Source of the DNA: Companilactobacillus insicii
GTDB taxonomy: Bacteria; Bacillota; Bacilli; Lactobacillales; Lactobacillaceae
Reading direction: 5' to 3'
DNA length: 40,006 nt
Assembly (NCBI RefSeq): GCF_003946015.1
Contig: NZ_RHNU01000024.1
Span: 1-40,006 of the forward strand
Shown: piece by piece, positions 1 to 7,533 of the stretch
How positions within the stretch are numbered: the first letter of the stretch is position 1
Layout of the letters: each line of letters begins with the position of its first letter
Program-made: the position numbers and the translations under genes
Notes under the pieces: model-generated
Databases searched by the model: none
Told to the model about the DNA's origin: nothing
Seen by the model: the letters and a program-made list of their open reading frames with translations, nothing else

Positions 1-3
1 TGC

Positions 4-28
4 CCACCCGCATAGCGGGTGGTTTTTT
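4..28 (+). terminator. Rho-independent terminator of an upstream gene
   Basis: A perfect 8-bp stem (CCACCCGC / GCGGGTGG) with a 3-nt loop is followed by six T residues. It ends a plus-strand transcript that begins outside the window. Confidence 0.85.
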
Positions 29-70
29 GTTTCGCACGCTTATGCGCACTCAACTGGGCCTAAAGGCATA

Positions 71-97
71 ATAAAAAGCCACCAGCTAAGCTGGTGG
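71..97 (-). terminator. Terminator of nnrD
   Basis: An 8-bp stem (79-86 with 90-97) reads into a T-rich tract on the minus strand. The stop codon of nnrD lies inside the stem, so the gene ends within its own terminator. Confidence 0.8.
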
Positions 98-940
98 ATA
101 TTTACTTTGCTCTGAAAATTTCAACATGTATTTTGGTATTTTACTGATTAATTTAGATGGCAATACCACATAGTCAGTTTTATTTATTTTATCGGCTACA
201 TAGCTATGTAAATACAATCCAGCTGAAATTGTTTGTAGTGAAAATCCAAATTGTCCGATAAATCCTGCCAAGATGCCAGTTAGTGTATCACCCATACCAC
301 CAGTCGCCATTCCAGGATTTCCATTATCTATTTGAAGAATTTTACCAAAGTCATATATTTCTGAATGATTTTTTTTGAGAATCAAAATTGCATTTGGAGC
401 AATCTTTTTAAGTGCGGATTCGTTATTATCAGGTGTTTGTTCAGGTATATCGAGTCCGGATAATCTGGCCCATTCTCCTTGGTGAGGGGTTAAAATTAAT
501 TTGCTAATACGTGTTAGATCAATTTTATTTTCTGCAGCAACAGTTAAGGCAGATGCATCCATTATGACTGTCGTATTATCATCACTGTTTTTTATGACGG
601 AACTTATTATTTCTGCTGTGTTAGTCGATGTTCCGAGTCCTGGTCCAACAACAATTACGTCACTTTTGATTATGGCACTGGCCATTTCTTGTTTGTCATT
701 ATAATCCAAGGTCATTGCTTCCGGAACAACTGTGTTCAATGCGGTGAATTTCTCTGAAGTTGTTAAAACTGTGACCAATCCAGCACCAGTATGGACGGCA
801 GCAGAGGTGGACATGATTGCGGCACCGCCAAATGGTAGGGAACCAGCAATAATCAATATTCGACCGTAATTACCCTTATAAGATTCAGGATTACGTGACT
901 TAATTACTTCTGATAATATAGATTTATTAATTTTTTCCAT
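86..940 (-). CDS. nnrD: ADP-dependent (S)-NAD(P)H-hydrate dehydratase
   Basis: A 284-residue ribokinase-like enzyme that dehydrates damaged NADHX/NADPHX back to NAD(P)H using ADP (role from the family). The N-terminal part has a GRILIIAGS strand followed by a small-residue-rich helix. The C-terminal part carries NPGMATGGMGDTLTG, the family's nucleotide-binding and catalytic signature. An open frame runs on to 967, but ATG at 940 follows GGAGG with good spacing and gives the usual start just before the substrate fold. No NnrE epimerase domain is fused; it must be encoded elsewhere. The gene is divergent from tRNA-Leu and monocistronic. Confidence 0.92.
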   Translation of the reverse strand: MEKINKSILSEVIKSRNPESYKGNYGRILIIAGSLPFGGAAIMSTSAAVHTGAGLVTVLTTSEKFTALNTVVPEAMTLDYNDKQEMASAIIKSDVIVVGPGLGTSTNTAEIISSVIKNSDDNTTVIMDASALTVAAENKIDLTRISKLILTPHQGEWARLSGLDIPEQTPDNNESALKKIAPNAILILKKNHSEIYDFGKILQIDNGNPGMATGGMGDTLTGILAGFIGQFGFSLQTISAGLYLHSYVADKINKTDYVVLPSKLISKIPKYMLKFSEQSKYPPA

Positions 941-980
941 TACAACAACCTCCATTTGTAGTATCATTTACTATTGTAAG

Positions 981-999
981 CCATATCAGTGAGATATGG
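981..999. other. Inverted repeat between nnrD and tRNA-Leu
   Basis: CCATATC, a 5-nt spacer and GATATGG form a perfect 7-bp inverted repeat just before the tRNA. No T tract follows on either strand, so it is not a terminator. It lies where the two divergent promoters should be. Function unknown. Confidence 0.4.
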
Positions 1000-1005
1000 T
1001 ATCGT

Positions 1006-1089
1006 GCCACTGTGGCGGAATTGGCAGACGCGCAGTGTTCAGATCGCTGTATGGTTATCCATGTACAAGTTCGAATCTTGCCAGTGGCA
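1006..1089 (+). tRNA. tRNA-Leu (anticodon CAG)
   Basis: The acceptor arms GCCACTG and CAGTGGC pair perfectly and A is the discriminator. The anticodon stem CAGTG/CGCTG closes a TTCAGAT loop, giving anticodon CAG (reads CUG). A long variable arm fits a class II leucine tRNA. The T-arm loop is TTCGAAT; the outermost T-stem pair is an A-C mismatch. CCA is not encoded. A strong terminator follows directly. Confidence 0.93.
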
Positions 1090-1094
1090 GTCTT

Positions 1095-1128
1095 GAGCAG
1101 AAATGTTTTTACATTTCTGCTCTTTTTT
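1095..1128 (+). terminator. Terminator of tRNA-Leu
   Basis: A perfect 11-bp stem (GAGCAGAAATG / CATTTCTGCTC) is followed by six T residues. Confidence 0.9.
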
Positions 1129-1180
1129 ATTGCAAAATGTGTTATATTTTAAGCAAACAAATGTTCGGTGGAGGCTGATT

Positions 1181-2581
1181 ATGGATCATAATAAGATAAA
1201 TAAACTTTTTTATTTTCTAGGTGACTCTATTAACAATGGTGTTAACGATGAATTGATAAATTTTTTTGCCAATAATCATGATGAATTAGAACTCGAATAT
1301 CCGAGGACCATTGAATTTATTGATTCAAATAAGCTGATCATTAATTTAAAGAGTACTTCAATTGATCATAATCTATTATTGGGACTTTACTTTGAAATGC
1401 AAAATATTTTTAATCAGGAAAGATTTGATAAGATGGCAGAAGCAAAATCCAATCAAACTAAAATAGTTAATTTAGAAATAGATTTGCATGATACTGCAGT
1501 ATTGCCAATTATTTTTTCATCAACGACAGATAATTGTGATGATGTGAGTTTTGATTCTATTGAAAGATTAATTATAGATCGAGAAAATAATTTAATTAAT
1601 TATAAGGTTGTCAATGGAAGTGACTTTGAACAAAATCATGAATACAAAATAAAGCAAGGCTTGGATTCATTACTAGGAAAACTAAATGATGAAATATCTG
1701 ATTTTGATGAGAGTACGAGAATTTCTTCCGATCCACTTATACAATTAAAGGTGAATTATAATGATGGAACTCACAAATTCTTTTTTTACAATGATACCGA
1801 GGAGCTCCCAAGTAATTGGAAGGTAATGACTAGTCTAATCAAGGACAGCTTTAATAAGCGAGTGTTTACCGAGAGTATTTTTGACATAGAACCTCCTGAA
1901 AAAGAGTATTTAATCTGTAAGGTCAGATTTGGTAATTATGGTAATTCATATTCTTATCTTGTTGATGATGAAACATTGAGTTCAGGGGATAGAGTTCTTG
2001 TTCCTGTTGGTAATGATGGTAAGCAAAAAGAAGTGACAGTAGATAGTGTAGGCAAATATACTGATAGCACCTCATCATATCCAATTAGTAAAATGAAACA
2101 TGTGATTGCCAAAGTAAATAAATCATATGATTATTATGAAGATGGCATATTTGATGATGACAGTTCAATCGAAGTTGAGATGTGCAGTAAGTCGAATGTT
2201 AAAAGTGGTGCGGTAGTTGGTAAGTTAGATGGGAATCTAACTGGTGATGGATTCGAAATTATCAATGAGAATAATAAATGTTTGATTAATTATTCAGAAT
2301 TTAATGATGATTTTTATAAATCGATTTTAGACTTTGTTAAGAAGAATAAAATGCATAGTCTTGCTATACCGGGAAGTTTTGATAAAGAATCCAATTATCC
2401 AATAGATCAAATTGCTACACTTGCATTGCAATCAATTAGTGATTGGCTTGAATCTAATGAAGATTACGAAGTAAAGGTGTCCATAGTATGCGAAGATGAT
2501 ACAGTTTATGATGCATATTATGAATTTATAGATATGTATGAAGGTAATAATGATTATATACTTGAAGCAGTTTGTATATAA
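1181..2581 (+). CDS. Acidic protein with a beta-rich module and a degenerate macro-like domain
   Basis: A 466-residue, strongly acidic cytosolic protein of unknown function. ATG at 1181 follows GGTGGAGG; the open frame extends upstream but overlaps the tRNA terminator. Three parts are visible. Residues 1-240 match nothing I know. Residues about 242-315 (YLICKV... GDRVLVPVG) match the N-terminal module of the macro-domain protein at 3130-3948. Residues about 335-466 match that protein's macro domain in its last half (ISDWLESNEDY, EDDTVYDAY, FIDMYEGNNDYI), but the NAAN/GGGGVDGAIH and STGVYGYP ADP-ribose loops are missing or replaced. It is therefore probably a non-catalytic paralogue. Both genes have their own terminators. 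Confidence 0.75.
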   Translation: MDHNKINKLFYFLGDSINNGVNDELINFFANNHDELELEYPRTIEFIDSNKLIINLKSTSIDHNLLLGLYFEMQNIFNQERFDKMAEAKSNQTKIVNLEIDLHDTAVLPIIFSSTTDNCDDVSFDSIERLIIDRENNLINYKVVNGSDFEQNHEYKIKQGLDSLLGKLNDEISDFDESTRISSDPLIQLKVNYNDGTHKFFFYNDTEELPSNWKVMTSLIKDSFNKRVFTESIFDIEPPEKEYLICKVRFGNYGNSYSYLVDDETLSSGDRVLVPVGNDGKQKEVTVDSVGKYTDSTSSYPISKMKHVIAKVNKSYDYYEDGIFDDDSSIEVEMCSKSNVKSGAVVGKLDGNLTGDGFEIINENNKCLINYSEFNDDFYKSILDFVKKNKMHSLAIPGSFDKESNYPIDQIATLALQSISDWLESNEDYEVKVSIVCEDDTVYDAYYEFIDMYEGNNDYILEAVCI

Positions 2582-2622
2582 AAAAGCAGGAAGTCCTAAC
2601 TTTTATGGATTTCCTGTTTTTA
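2579..2622. terminator. Bidirectional terminator
   Basis: A 10-bp stem (CAGGAAGTCC / GGATTTCCTG, one G-T pair) is flanked by A residues on the left and T residues on the right, so it can end both the plus-strand gene stopping at 2581 and the minus-strand gene stopping at 2646. Confidence 0.8.
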
Positions 2623-2645
2623 AAATATTTATATTTCCTAGCAAT

Positions 2646-2975
2646 TTACTTAGTATTACTATCATCATCTAGGTCTTTAAGTCTTTGCTTTAGACTTTCA
2701 TTTTCTTTTCTCAATTGTTCAATTTCTGATTCTGTCGCAGTCTGTGAGATCTGTGTTTCTTTACGTTCGGGTTTATCATTGGCTTGAGGTAAATTATCGA
2801 CGAATAAGTACAGATATATACAACTTATCACTGTCCAAATTGCGTAAATTATATACCGAGGAATGTGTATCATATAAGTTTCTTGGATAATGGAAGTAGG
2901 ATCAATTATTGTATAAACAAAGCAAATAACTAATGCGATGATTAAGTATTTTAAGAAGTATCTTAAAGTTTTCAT
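2646..2975 (-). CDS. Small two-TM membrane protein with a C-terminal coiled coil
   Basis: 109 residues with no family I recognise. Two hydrophobic helices (about residues 7-25 and 40-60) are followed by a charged tail. Residues about 84-105 (EIEQLRKENESLKQRLKDL) have leucine heptad spacing typical of a short coiled coil. Both ends of the membrane hairpin should face the same side, probably leaving the coiled coil in the cytosol. The ribosome site is weak (GCGGGT). It lies convergent to the degenerate macro gene and back-to-back with the intact one, so it may be part of the same accessory locus; that is inference from position only. Confidence 0.7.
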   Translation of the reverse strand: MKTLRYFLKYLIIALVICFVYTIIDPTSIIQETYMIHIPRYIIYAIWTVISCIYLYLFVDNLPQANDKPERKETQISQTATESEIEQLRKENESLKQRLKDLDDDSNTK

Positions 2976-3129
2976 GTTGTATCTACCCGCTATCGTGAAT
3001 AATTTGAATCAATTATTATACTGTTAGTTTAGCATATTAAATCTGTTTTATTTTGATTGATAATAGTCTGTTTAAAAGCTTTTTTGTATTGTATATTGTA
3101 ACTAGATGAATTAAATAAGGGATGCTTTT

Positions 3130-3948
3130 ATGATGCCAAGCGCTGAAGTGATTGTTTGTAAGGTTAACATTATTGATAGTAAGTACGTTGATTCATATTT
3201 AACGACTAATAAGAATATTAACATCGGGGATTTAGTGATGGTACCAGTTGGCCCACTTAATAAAGAGGCTAGGGTAATTAATGTTAGAGTTTATCCACAA
3301 AATTGTTTTCCTAAAAATAGTTTAGGTAGTATTTTGTACAAAATTAAAAGTACGACAAAAGTTGCGACGGGAGAATACGACATGACAAATAATACACATA
3401 AGAAAAGTACGATTGACATTGAAGTTTGCGATATAACTAAAGTTCAATGTGACGCGATTGTTAATGCAGCTAATAAATCTTTGCTTGGTGGCGGAGGAGT
3501 CGATGGCGCGATTCATCGTGTTGCCGGTCCCAAATTACTGGAAGAATGCCGTACTTTACATGGTTGTGAAACTGGGCAGGCAAAGATAACTAAAGGTTAT
3601 AATTTACCAGCTAAATATGTGATTCATACGGTTGGGCCAATTTATTCTGATAGTCCGAATGATGCAAAAATGCTGACCGAGTGCTATCAAAATTCTTTAG
3701 CAGTGGCCAGAGAAAACAATCTTCATACAATTGCTTTTGTAGCAATTTCTACGGGGGTCTATGGTTATCCTCTAGAAGATGCCTGTGAAGTTGCACTTGT
3801 TGCGGTGGGAGATTGGTTGAAGAAAAATGAAGATTATCATATGGAAGTACTAATGACTTGTTTTGATGATGAAGTATATGACGAATATGAAGATTTTATT
3901 GATGTGTATGATGACGGGAATGATTATATATATGATGCCGGATATTAG
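3130..3948 (+). CDS. Macro-domain protein with an N-terminal beta-rich module
   Basis: 272 residues. Residues about 4-75 form the same beta-rich module as in the upstream paralogue (VCKV... GDLVMVPVG). Residues about 95-255 are a macro domain with the binding loops intact: VNAAN near residue 110, GGGGVDGAIHRVAGP near 120-133, HTVGPIY, and ISTGVYGYP near 205-214. The Asn and Asp of the first two motifs are the conserved ligand and catalytic residues of MacroD-type enzymes, which remove ADP-ribose from proteins or hydrolyse O-acetyl-ADP-ribose. The last ~30 residues are very acidic and match the end of the paralogue. ATG 3130 follows AAGGG; ATG 3133 is an alternative. Confidence 0.85.
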   Translation: MMPSAEVIVCKVNIIDSKYVDSYLTTNKNINIGDLVMVPVGPLNKEARVINVRVYPQNCFPKNSLGSILYKIKSTTKVATGEYDMTNNTHKKSTIDIEVCDITKVQCDAIVNAANKSLLGGGGVDGAIHRVAGPKLLEECRTLHGCETGQAKITKGYNLPAKYVIHTVGPIYSDSPNDAKMLTECYQNSLAVARENNLHTIAFVAISTGVYGYPLEDACEVALVAVGDWLKKNEDYHMEVLMTCFDDEVYDEYEDFIDVYDDGNDYIYDAGY

Positions 3949-3969
3949 AGTGGATTACCACTCTTTTTT
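3947..3969 (+). terminator. Terminator of the macro-domain gene
   Basis: Perfect 7-bp stem AGAGTGG / CCACTCT followed by T residues. The stem overlaps the stop codon. Confidence 0.8.
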
Positions 3970-4091
3970 ATTTGTAATTATTTAAAAAAGTCTTACAATT
4001 CGCAGTGAGAGGGAGTTATACGTTGTCTAAACCACATGAAAAATAGCATAATTAAATATGACAATATTTATAGAAGGGATAGTCATGTATT

Positions 4092-4487
4092 ATGATTAAA
4101 GAATTCAAAGATTTTATAAGCCGTGGAAATGTTATGGACTTGGCAGTTGGTGTCATTATGGGTGCTGCTTTTACTGCCATTGTTCAATCTTTAGTAGGTA
4201 ATTTGATAAATCCTTTGATTGGATTGTTTTTAGGAAAAATTGATTTGAGTAATCTTAAATTTCAAGTTGGGGATGCGACTTTTAAATATGGGGCCTTTAT
4301 CGAATCTATCATTAATTTCTTGATTATTGCATTGGTTGTATTCTTTTTAGTCAAGGCAATGAATGCCATAGTTAATGCAAAGAAATCAGATGAGGATTCT
4401 CAAGATGAAGACGAGTCATCTAAGGAAGATGAGATGATCATGTATTTGAAGAAAATTTCGGAATCAGTTGATAACGATAAAAAATAG
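4092..4487 (+). CDS. mscL: Large-conductance mechanosensitive channel
   Basis: 131 residues, normal MscL length. It begins with the amphipathic N-terminal helix (IKEFKDFISRGNVMDLAVGVIMG), whose RGNVMDLAVG segment is the channel signature. Two membrane helices follow (about 15-45 and 70-95), then an acidic C-terminal helix. The pentameric channel opens under membrane tension to release solutes in osmotic downshock. AGAAGGG lies about 12 nt before the ATG, a little far, but no other in-frame start is nearby. Own terminator, so monocistronic. Confidence 0.95.
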   Translation: MIKEFKDFISRGNVMDLAVGVIMGAAFTAIVQSLVGNLINPLIGLFLGKIDLSNLKFQVGDATFKYGAFIESIINFLIIALVVFFLVKAMNAIVNAKKSDEDSQDEDESSKEDEMIMYLKKISESVDNDKK

Positions 4488-4518
4488 GAGATTGGCCGTT
4501 TTGGCACAATCTCTTTTT
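4488..4518 (+). terminator. Terminator of mscL
   Basis: GAGATTG-GCC pairs with GGC-CAATCTC around a GTTTT loop with one bulged A, followed by five T residues. Confidence 0.8.
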
Positions 4519-4521
4519 AGT

Positions 4522-4538
4522 TCCAACTTTAAGTTGGA
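4522..4538. promoter_or_regulatory. 17-nt palindrome before the antiporter gene
   Basis: TCCAACTT-T-AAGTTGGA is a perfect palindrome with one central base, about 50 nt before the antiporter start and after the mscL terminator. Its size suits a dimeric repressor. No regulator is encoded beside it. Confidence 0.35.
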
Positions 4539-4586
4539 TGAGTTAGAATTAAACAGTTAAAAAACTATCAGGGGAGGGCAATTCAT

Positions 4587-6593
4587 TTGGAAACTGCTTT
4601 TTTAGTTTTACTTTTAGTTGCAGCAGTAGTAGCTGCCAATGCAATATACGCCCGTTTTAATTTAGTTCCAGTGTCATTTTTACAGATTGCTGCGGGAATG
4701 GTCTTATCATTTGTACCGCTATATAAACATTTTGAATTGGAGCCAGAATTATTTTTGTTTGGTATCATTGCAGTTCTGATGTTTAATGATGGTCAAAATA
4801 CTAATATTCGAAAATTAATGCATCAGATGGGAACGACACTTTCATTGTCTGTTGTTTTAGCAATAATTACTATTTTAATTGTTGGTACAATTACCCATTT
4901 ATTGATACCACAATTTTCATTAGCACTAGCATTAGCTTTGGGAGCCATTATTACTCCAACTGATGCGGTTGCTGTTTCTTCTATTACTAGTAAAGTCTTA
5001 GTTCCTAAGGAAGCCATGGGGACTCTAGAGAATGAATCATTATTTAATGATGCTTCAGGAATCGTGGCCTTTAATTTAGCAATTGCAACTTTGATTACCG
5101 GAAAGTTTTCTTTGACAGGTGGGATTGAAAATTTCCTATATGTCTTTATTGGTGGAATTTTTGTTGGTTTGATTTTGGGATATGTAATTGTTGCGATTCG
5201 TATTATGCTAATCAATATGCGTGTGGATACTCCGTCAGTTATTGTACCGTATACGTTGTTAACTCCATTTGTAGTTTATTTGATTGCAGAAGCAGTCGGT
5301 GTTTCAGGTATATTATCAGTTGTTGCAACGGGATTGATCCATGGTTTACAACAAAATAGATTACGACTAACTACTTCTAGATTACAAATTGTTATGAATA
5401 CTACTTGGTCAATAGTTGCGAGCATTTTAAATGGAACTGTTTTTGTATTATTAGGATTATCATTACCAGCTGTAATTAGAAATCTTCATGAACGCGATAC
5501 TGGTTCAGTTGCCATATTGATTGGATTAGCTGCATTGTTATATGTTGTAATGACATTATTAAGATTCTTATGGACACAATTTGATTTTGCAGAAATTAGG
5601 GCTTGGACAGTTCATGATAAAATTATGAATAGTATTGTTATGGCGCTAAGTGGAGTTCATGGAACAATTACTTTAGCCATGGCGTTCTCCTTGCCATTAA
5701 CGCTTGGTGGAACTGCATTTCCATATCGTAACGATATAATATTTGTGGCAGCAGTAGTAATTTTAATTAGCTTGATTGTCCCAACACTGATTTTACCTTT
5801 TATGTTACCTAAGAAAGTGTCGGTAGTGGGTGAAGAAGAACTGACAGAAGCTAAGTCTGATATGGTTAGAGATGCTGTTAAAATGGTTCAGTCTCAGTTT
5901 GGAGCTTCCCCCGAAGGTGGTGAAGTTATTAGAATTATTGAAGGTCAACGTTCAGTAGAAGGTCGTCCCAATAAATCTGTAATGTCAGGATTATTTGATC
6001 AAGCTTTTGAGATTGAACGTTCTACAGTAGAGTCAATGCTTCATAACGATGAAATAACTAATCAAGAATTTAATTTGTATTCTAAGTTTATGCGACAGAC
6101 TGTAATGCAGAATGCCAGTGGTTTTCGCAAACAGATTATTTTGATATTCAAGTTTAAAATTATTGCTAGGTTATCAATGAGTAGTAAAGCCAGGTCCAGA
6201 CGTAAAGCAATTAAGAGAAACATTGCAAATAATCGTGATCGTAGTCGTGAAGAGTTAATAAATCGCAATCGAAAATTATGGGGACGTATACGTGAAATGG
6301 AAGTAAAACCATATGAACGTGTAATAGTATTCTTGTCTTCACAAATGACTGATGAAGATGAAGTTGAAACTGGTATAGTACGTCGTGCCTTTGATCAACG
6401 CCATCGTCGATTATCAGGAACTCGTGATTCACAAGATGCCCAAAATGAAATGTTAGTACAAGTTTTTCAACACGAACATAATTTTGTCCAAACACAAGTA
6501 GCATCGAACAAGTATAGTCGTGAATTAGGAAATGAGCTGTATCAACAAATTTCCACTGATCAGTTAGTAAGCTTTCAAACTATCGAAGATTAG
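4587..6593 (+). CDS. CPA1 (NhaP-type) cation:proton antiporter
   Basis: 668 residues. The first ~400 form about a dozen membrane helices with the CPA1 hallmarks TPTDAVAVSS (about 123-132) and NDASGI (about 154-159), whose Asp residues take part in Na+/H+ exchange in this family. A loop before the last helices carries SGVHGTITLAMAF. The C-terminal ~250 residues are a hydrophilic cytosolic domain rich in Arg near 530-560 (KARSRRKAIKRN), probably regulatory. The start is TTG, placed 8 nt after GGGGAGGG. Likely role: pH and sodium homeostasis at the cell membrane. No operon partner. Substrate ion cannot be told from sequence. Confidence 0.85.
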   Translation: METAFLVLLLVAAVVAANAIYARFNLVPVSFLQIAAGMVLSFVPLYKHFELEPELFLFGIIAVLMFNDGQNTNIRKLMHQMGTTLSLSVVLAIITILIVGTITHLLIPQFSLALALALGAIITPTDAVAVSSITSKVLVPKEAMGTLENESLFNDASGIVAFNLAIATLITGKFSLTGGIENFLYVFIGGIFVGLILGYVIVAIRIMLINMRVDTPSVIVPYTLLTPFVVYLIAEAVGVSGILSVVATGLIHGLQQNRLRLTTSRLQIVMNTTWSIVASILNGTVFVLLGLSLPAVIRNLHERDTGSVAILIGLAALLYVVMTLLRFLWTQFDFAEIRAWTVHDKIMNSIVMALSGVHGTITLAMAFSLPLTLGGTAFPYRNDIIFVAAVVILISLIVPTLILPFMLPKKVSVVGEEELTEAKSDMVRDAVKMVQSQFGASPEGGEVIRIIEGQRSVEGRPNKSVMSGLFDQAFEIERSTVESMLHNDEITNQEFNLYSKFMRQTVMQNASGFRKQIILIFKFKIIARLSMSSKARSRRKAIKRNIANNRDRSREELINRNRKLWGRIREMEVKPYERVIVFLSSQMTDEDEVETGIVRRAFDQRHRRLSGTRDSQDAQNEMLVQVFQHEHNFVQTQVASNKYSRELGNELYQQISTDQLVSFQTIED

Positions 6594-6810
6594 ATAAATA
6601 AGTTAGGGCGTAAAATATGAATAAATTTATTCTCTTTGAGTTTATTGAGCTATTATAAAGGTAACGGTTTTAAAACAACTTGGTTGTAATTAAGTTGATT
6701 AAAATATAAAACCATTAAATACAGATCTAGAAAATACCGATTATCATACAATTTATGAAGCATTTTCCGATTTCAAATAGTTTATTTAGAACAAGGTGGG
6801 AGTAACAATT

Positions 6811-7419
6811 ATGGCTAGAAAAATAGTGATTTTTGGAGCAAACGGATTTTTGGGTAGTGAATTTGCTAAAGCATTTATTGAAAATGGTGATTCAGTTACG
6901 AGTGTATCTAGAACGGGAGAACCATTAGGAAACGATTCTTGGCATAAAAAGGTTGACTGGAAGATTGGAAATGCTTTGTCAAAGGGTTTTTGGAGTGAAA
7001 ATCTAAAGAATGCTGATGTTGTAGTCGATACTATTGGTGAGTATCAGGAACAACTTAATGAGAACTTAACTTTTGAAAAAGTTAACTATCAAAGTGCCTT
7101 GAATATTGCTGATGCAGCTGAAGAAAATAAAGTTCCAGTCTTTGTTTATATTTCAGCTGAGGATATTCCTGGTGCTAGTGAGCGTTATATCCAAACAAAA
7201 CGTGATGCTGAAGATAATTTGAACAAGCGTAGTTTTAGAACAGTTATCTTGCGCCCAACAACTATGGTAACTAGTGATGATAAAATTGATACAAGCGAAA
7301 AGTATCACAGTATAGATGTTGATATGGTAGCTTTAGTTGGAATTGATGCTGTAGAGAATTCTAAGAAAAATGTTACACTTGGAATTGAAGAGTTAGACAA
7401 TGACGAAGTAAATCAATAG
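6811..7419 (+). CDS. NAD(P)-binding Rossmann-fold protein (NmrA/NDUFA9-like)
   Basis: 202 residues. The N-terminus KIVIFGANGFLGSEFAKAF is a classic dinucleotide-binding beta-alpha-beta unit with GxxGxxG. Later segments (VVDTIGEYQE, VFVYISAEDIPG, RTVILRPTTMV) fit the atypical short-chain dehydrogenase branch that includes NDUFA9 and NmrA proteins; some only sense redox state. The usual catalytic YxxxK is not obvious, though YIQTKRDAE could serve. ATG 6811 is preferred over an upstream GTG because AAGGTGGG sits 10 nt before it. Substrate unknown. Confidence 0.8.
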   Translation: MARKIVIFGANGFLGSEFAKAFIENGDSVTSVSRTGEPLGNDSWHKKVDWKIGNALSKGFWSENLKNADVVVDTIGEYQEQLNENLTFEKVNYQSALNIADAAEENKVPVFVYISAEDIPGASERYIQTKRDAEDNLNKRSFRTVILRPTTMVTSDDKIDTSEKYHSIDVDMVALVGIDAVENSKKNVTLGIEELDNDEVNQ

Positions 7420-7436
7420 TTAATACATGTAAGTAA

Positions 7437-7472
7437 GGCATCTCTGAGAAGCAATCTTGGAGATGTCTTTTT
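7437..7472 (+). terminator. Terminator of the Rossmann-fold gene
   Basis: GGCATCTC pairs with GAGATGTC (one G-T), with a further small stem inside the loop, followed by five T residues. Confidence 0.75.
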
Positions 7473-7481
7473 GATTGTCAT

Positions 7482-7518
7482 AAAAAAGCCCTTGTTTGAA
7501 TTTCTCCAATACAAGGGT
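7482..7518 (-). terminator. Terminator of brnQ
   Basis: On the minus strand, CCCTTGT and ACAAGGG enclose a 15-nt loop and lead into CTTTTTT. Confidence 0.8.
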
Positions 7519-7533
7519 TTAATTACATTTCTA

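Noticed and set aside
996-1178. 60-codon plus-strand ORF
   Set aside because: It is the tRNA-Leu gene and its terminator read as protein.
6617-6658. 13-codon ORF after the antiporter gene
   Set aside because: Too short, no ribosome site and no supporting promoter or terminator.
6664-6713. GGTTTTA...TAAAACC inverted repeat with inner CAACTT/AAGTTG as terminator of the antiporter gene
   Set aside because: No T tract follows and the stem has large internal loops; too weak to call.
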